Source: Oscillospiraceae bacterium (GTDB taxonomy: Bacteria; Bacillota; Clostridia; Oscillospirales; Ruminococcaceae). From it: a stretch of 35,839 bases of DNA. The translations under genes and the position numbers were made by a program. Where the stretch lies: NCBI GenBank assembly GCA_029007315.1, contig JAQXHO010000177.1:1-35839 (forward strand), read 5' to 3'. Within the stretch, counting starts at the first letter, position 1, and each line of letters begins with the position of its first letter. Shown here in pieces: positions 32,152 to 35,839 of the stretch. The notes under the pieces were generated by a model. That model saw only the letters and a program-made list of their open reading frames with translations. It did no database searches and was not told the DNA's origin.

Positions 32152-34599
32152 TTATACGCCGATATCACCGTTCATATCAGCATAAATATGTATTTTTGCA
32201 AATTCCCTGCGTGAATAAACAGCATTCAGTATTTCTCGCACAAGGTCACGATATTCCTTTGTATTCTTGCATTTCAGAATAAGGCGGTAACGGTATTTTC
32301 CGCTGATTTTTCCATATGAAAAGGGCATTGGTCCCAGAACACGAAGAGGCTTTTCAAAGCCTGTCTGTCTTACAAGTTCCTCTATGCATTGTGCGGCATA
32401 TTGTGCCGCCGCCGCAGTAACATTTTCTGACACACCCACAAATCCTATTACGCATATATCACATATCGGAGGAAAGACAAGCGCCCTTCGAAGGGTGATT
32501 TCCTCACGGTAAAATTCTTCATAATTCTGCATTGCTGCAAGCCTTAGAACATAATGCTCCGGCATAAATGTCTGCAAAACAGCTCTGCCCTTTTTATCAC
32601 CTCTGCCGCCTCTGCCGACAACCTGGGTAATAAGGGAAAATGTTCTCTCATAGCTTCTGAAATCGCCTGCAAACAAAGCCTTGTCCACAGATAATACGCC
32701 TACCAGCGTAACATTAGGAAAATTAAGTCCCTTTCCTATCATCTGTGTTCCTGCCATGATGTCATATTCGCCCCGTGCAAATGCGGAAAATTTCTCCTCG
32801 TAGGCATATCTTGACATGGTGGTATCGGCGTCCATTCTGAGTATTCTTGCCTCCGGAAGCGCCTTTTCAAGGCTCTCTTCAAGAGTCTGTGTTCCGAATC
32901 CCATTTTTCTCATGCGTGTTCCGCCGCAGAATCTGCAGCTTTCAGTCATTTCCTCTGTATGCCCGCAGTAATGGCACATCAGGCTGTTATTGACCTTGTG
33001 ATACGTCATGGGAACGCTGCAATTCGGGCAGTAAACAGGCTTATTGCAGTCACAGCAGCTTATTATTGTATGATACCCTCTCCTGTTCAGAAGAAGAATA
33101 GACTGCTCTCCGGCTTTAAGGTTTTCTTTGAGGGCTATCATCAGTTCATCACTGAATTCCGTATCATTTCCCAGAAGACGTTCTTCATTCATATCCACAA
33201 CGGATACCTCCGGAAGAGGCATATCCGCATAACGCTTTTTCATCTCCAGAAGGGTATAAACGCCTTTTTTTGCATAATAGTAGCTTTCCACCGAAGGCGT
33301 TGCTGAAGCCAGGAGCAATGTGCAGTTATTTGTCCGGCATCGTTTTTTTGCAACCTCTATTGCATGATATCTTGGAGAACTGTCGGACTTGTATGCCCTT
33401 TCGCCTTCTTCGTCAACTATTATAAGCCCCAGATTTTCAGCCGGTGCAAAAACAGCGCTTCTTGTTCCGATGACAATTTTAACATCACCGTTTTTAATCC
33501 GTTTATAGGCGTCTGCCCTTTGTCCCAGAGAAAGTTCACTGTGAATAACAGTAACCTGCTGTCCGAAAAGACTGCAGAACTCTTTTACCACCTGTGGCGT
33601 AAGGGCAATTTCCGGAACAAGCATTATCACCTGACGGCCCATTCGTATGGTTTCATCAATAAGCTTCAGAAAAACGCTTGTCTTGCCGCTGCCTGTTACG
33701 CCGTGAAGCAGAAAACAATGAGGAGTTCTGCTGCGCACAGCCTCTGAAATCTTTTCAAAAACCGGCGTCTGTTCATCAGAAAGCCTTATATCAGAGGCAT
33801 CTCTGGTTTTTTCTATATCCGGAATATCACGGAATAAATCTCCCGTATATCTTTCCACAATTCCCGATTTCACTGCGCTTGTTACTACAGAACCAGTGAT
33901 TCCGCAGAGATAACAGGCTTCCTTTTCAGAAAGAACAGGCTGCTCCTTTAAAAGCTCTATAAGCTTTTTCTGTTTTGGCGTAATGCGGCAAATTTTGCTC
34001 AGAGCGTCGTACTCACCTGTTAGTCTGATCATTTTTATGCCCGAATTCCCGACTTTTTGTCTGGCATAATCGGTCATTTGGAGAGCTTTCTTTTCAAAAA
34101 GGGAGTCAATTATCCTTTGCTTATCCGCATTCCCTTCAGCCTGCAGAAGTCTGTCAAAGCTTCTCTGACTTTTGGCAGCCTGCAAAAAACACAGAAGGCT
34201 TTTCTCCTCATCAGAAAGAGAAATCTCTGCAATATTCGGAGAAATCTCAGCTTTCTGACAAAGTTCCACCTGCATTCCGGCAGGAAGTATGGCTCTTATG
34301 GCGTCGGAATATGTACAAAATGTCATTTCTTTCAGCCAGTGAACAAGCTGAAGCTGTTCATCATTCAGAAGCGGCTCTTTATCCATTACAAATATGACAG
34401 GCTTTACAGAAGCATCAAGTTCCCCGCTGGTTTCCTCTGCCTCCAGAACCATTCCCACACGTTTTGAATTATTAAAGCCAAATGGCACCGCCACACGACA
34501 GCCCACACAGACAGATTCAAAAGACGTGTATGTGAACAGCCGGTCAAAGGAATATGCCGTATCCCATACAGCAACAGAAACCTTCCAGTATGTATTCAT
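32152..34599 (-). CDS. priA: Primosomal helicase PriA
   Basis: 815 residues from ATG 34599; the GTG three bases earlier is a poorer choice. N-terminal DNA-binding domain to about 200, Walker A GVTGSGKTS (about 299-307), and a zinc region with eight Cys (CCDCNKP, CPNCS, CHYCG, CRFCGG). The helicase C-part has GTQMIGKGLNFPNV and QVVGRGGRGDKKG. The Walker B / motif II, normally DEEH, reads DEEGERAYKSD here. It restarts stalled forks by loading the replicative helicase. Between rpoZ and def, where Bacillus also carries coaBC (absent here). Confidence 0.97.
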   Translation of the reverse strand: MNTYWKVSVAVWDTAYSFDRLFTYTSFESVCVGCRVAVPFGFNNSKRVGMVLEAEETSGELDASVKPVIFVMDKEPLLNDEQLQLVHWLKEMTFCTYSDAIRAILPAGMQVELCQKAEISPNIAEISLSDEEKSLLCFLQAAKSQRSFDRLLQAEGNADKQRIIDSLFEKKALQMTDYARQKVGNSGIKMIRLTGEYDALSKICRITPKQKKLIELLKEQPVLSEKEACYLCGITGSVVTSAVKSGIVERYTGDLFRDIPDIEKTRDASDIRLSDEQTPVFEKISEAVRSRTPHCFLLHGVTGSGKTSVFLKLIDETIRMGRQVIMLVPEIALTPQVVKEFCSLFGQQVTVIHSELSLGQRADAYKRIKNGDVKIVIGTRSAVFAPAENLGLIIVDEEGERAYKSDSSPRYHAIEVAKKRCRTNNCTLLLASATPSVESYYYAKKGVYTLLEMKKRYADMPLPEVSVVDMNEERLLGNDTEFSDELMIALKENLKAGEQSILLLNRRGYHTIISCCDCNKPVYCPNCSVPMTYHKVNNSLMCHYCGHTEEMTESCRFCGGTRMRKMGFGTQTLEESLEKALPEARILRMDADTTMSRYAYEEKFSAFARGEYDIMAGTQMIGKGLNFPNVTLVGVLSVDKALFAGDFRSYERTFSLITQVVGRGGRGDKKGRAVLQTFMPEHYVLRLAAMQNYEEFYREEITLRRALVFPPICDICVIGFVGVSENVTAAAAQYAAQCIEELVRQTGFEKPLRVLGPMPFSYGKISGKYRYRLILKCKNTKEYRDLVREILNAVYSRREFAKIHIYADMNGDIGV

Positions 34600-34620
34600 C
34601 ACACACGCCTCTTTTCTATA

Positions 34621-34833
34621 TTAAAGTTTACCAGTATTGTCCTCAACAATACGATATTTGCCGGCCGCAAGCTCTTCGACTGCAGTCTTTACCGGCTTTT
34701 CCTTCAGTATCTCACCTTTTTCATAAAGCTCATCAGCAATTTCTCTTGCTCGTTTTGCTACGCCTACTACCAGAGAGTAGCAGCTTTCATTCTTTGATAT
34801 CAGCTGATTCATAGATGGTCTTAGCATATTCAT
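34621..34833 (-). CDS. rpoZ: RNA polymerase omega subunit
   Basis: 70 residues: MLRPSMNQLISKNESCYSLVVGVAKRAREI is the family pattern (the usual start is M-x-P-S, with YxLVxxxAKRARE). It helps RNA polymerase beta' fold and assemble. The start overlaps the gmk stop (ATGA). Confidence 0.95.
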   Translation of the reverse strand: MNMLRPSMNQLISKNESCYSLVVGVAKRAREIADELYEKGEILKEKPVKTAVEELAAGKYRIVEDNTGKL

Positions 34834-35432
34834 GAATTAAGTACCTCACTTATAATTTCTTCTTTATTCTGAGCAGAGATTCTCTCTGCAATTATAACGG
34901 ATTTAACATCATTCACAGCCTTTTCAAGCTCACCGTTTACTATTATATAATCATATCCGGAACTGCACCGGATCTCACGTTCTGCCTGTGAAACACGTTC
35001 CGCAATAACTTCATCAGTTTCAGTTCCTCTTTTTCTGAGTCTTCTTTCAAGTTCCTGGACAGAAGGCGGTGCAATAAAAATCAGAACTGCATCGGGACAA
35101 AGGCGCTTAACATTTGCAGCACCCACAACTTCAATTTCAAGAAGAACATCCTGTCCCTGGTTTCTGCGGTTTTCCACCTCTTCACGAAGAGTTCCATAGT
35201 AATTTCCGCAGTATTCCGTATATTCCAGCACCTTGTCCTCAGCAATAAGCTTTTCAAAGCTTTCCTTTGACATATAGTGATAATTCACGCCGTCAATCTC
35301 GCCTTCACGCATACTCCGTGTAGTTGCCGATACTGAATAGGAAAGCTCAAGTTCCCTGGTTATATCACCAAGAACAGTACCTTTGCCGCAGCCAGAAGGT
35401 CCCGATACAACGATAAGCAAGCCTTTTTTCAT
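34830..35432 (-). CDS. gmk: Guanylate kinase
   Basis: 200 residues from ATG 35432 (GAGGTGA 5 bases upstream); the ATG at 35450 lies inside yicC and adds 6 residues. P-loop GPSGCGKGT at about 10-18, GMP-binding segments SATTRSMREGEIDGVNYHYMS and EYTEYCGNYYGT. It converts GMP to GDP. gmk-rpoZ pairing is typical. Confidence 0.98.
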   Translation of the reverse strand: MKKGLLIVVSGPSGCGKGTVLGDITRELELSYSVSATTRSMREGEIDGVNYHYMSKESFEKLIAEDKVLEYTEYCGNYYGTLREEVENRRNQGQDVLLEIEVVGAANVKRLCPDAVLIFIAPPSVQELERRLRKRGTETDEVIAERVSQAEREIRCSSGYDYIIVNGELEKAVNDVKSVIIAERISAQNKEEIISEVLNS

Positions 35433-35442
35433 ATTTTTCACC

Positions 35443-35839
35443 TCATTCAATGTTCTGGATCTGTTCTCTCATCTTTTCTATTTCCGACTTCATATCCACA
35501 ACAAGACGAGTCACAGAAATATCCTGTGCCTTGGAACCCATTGTATTCACTTCACGGTTCATTTCCTGAACAAGGAAGTCAAGTTTCCGTCCTATTGGTT
35601 CATCAGATTCAAGAAGTGTACGAAATTGTTCAATGTGACTTCCAAGGCGGACAGTTTCCTCATCAATAGCAATTTTATCAGCAAAAATTGCAGCCTCAGT
35701 AGTAATTCTTGACTGTTCTATATCAGTTTCCGCAAGGATTTCACATAATTTTGAATAAAGTTTGTCATAATAACGCTTTGAGGTTTCAGATGCATATTCC
35801 TCTACCTTGGCAAGCATTTTTTTCAGTGAATCAAGTCTG
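35443..35839 (-). CDS. yicC: YicC-family protein, C-terminal part (5' end outside window)
   Basis: About 131 C-terminal residues are visible; the reading frame is open to the window edge (RLDSLKKMLAKVEEYA at the edge). The part resembles the YicC/DUF1732 C-terminus: DIEQSRITTEAAIFADKIAIDEETVRLGSHIEQF and KLDFLVQEMNREVNTMGSKAQD. Family members are involved in endoribonucleolytic processing. In Bacillus yicC-remA-gmk are neighbours; here gmk follows directly and remA is absent. Confidence 0.94.
   Translation of the reverse strand, partial: RLDSLKKMLAKVEEYASETSKRYYDKLYSKLCEILAETDIEQSRITTEAAIFADKIAIDEETVRLGSHIEQFRTLLESDEPIGRKLDFLVQEMNREVNTMGSKAQDISVTRLVVDMKSEIEKMREQIQNIE

Overview
The window reads as chromosome from a low-to-medium GC anaerobic Firmicute of the Ruminococcus / Oscillospiraceae type. 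The pointers are a secreted GH9 cellulase with a dockerin and very long poly-threonine linkers (the layout of cellulosomal Ruminococcus enzymes), clostridial gene order, a ferredoxin-thioredoxin reductase fragment next to thioredoxin, and sporulation-type genes. No IS element, prophage, CRISPR array or integrase is visible. Only one protein gene (PAP2, 729-1403) and one tRNA lie on the + strand; everything else is on the - strand. No gene-free stretch exceeds about 250 bases.

Left part (1-8.7 kb): the 5' part of a sigma-K/E-type sporulation sigma factor (cut by the window edge), a PAP2-type membrane phosphatase, the GH9-dockerin enzyme with two duplicated modules of unknown function, and a three-gene MBOAT cassette. 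In that cassette the MBOAT O-acyltransferase looks intact, but the partner resembling a DHHW/AlgX-type protein keeps only its first ~45 residues of the conserved region, and the acyl carrier protein has Glu instead of the phosphopantetheine Ser. A tRNA-Pro(GGG) follows.

Middle (8.9-23.2 kb): an SPFH/prohibitin-like protein; a mini ferredoxin-thioredoxin reductase plus thioredoxin; the proteostasis run tig-clpP-clpX; a probable operon lepB-rbgA-rnhB-yraN-thrC-metallophosphoesterase; rplS with a structured leader; the radical SAM TIGR03960 / TIGR03936 pair; and a SpoIVFB-like M50 protease with a small SpoIVFA-like membrane partner. An unlisted 30-codon gene at 23062-23154 is a clear SpoVM homologue.

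Right part (23.0-35.8 kb): one long co-directional core operon, read right to left: yicC-gmk-rpoZ-priA-def-fmt-Zn-peptidase-rsmB-rlmN-prpC-prkC-rsgA-thiN-spoVM, ending at a strong terminator. This is the Bacillus/Clostridium order from yicC to spoVM, with remA, coaBC and rpe absent. It links nucleotide and RNA metabolism, translation initiation and modification, PASTA Ser/Thr kinase signalling with its phosphatase, ribosome assembly and, at the end, spore coat assembly.

The points most worth a second look are the serine-less ACP with a truncated DHHW-like partner beside an intact MBOAT; the scattered sporulation set (sigma factor, SpoIVFA stub, SpoIVFB-like protease, SpoVM) in what looks like a fibre-degrading Ruminococcus; and the tandem ~175-residue modules of the GH9 enzyme. 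Nine sigma-A-like promoters can be placed by eye, all with 17-base spacers.
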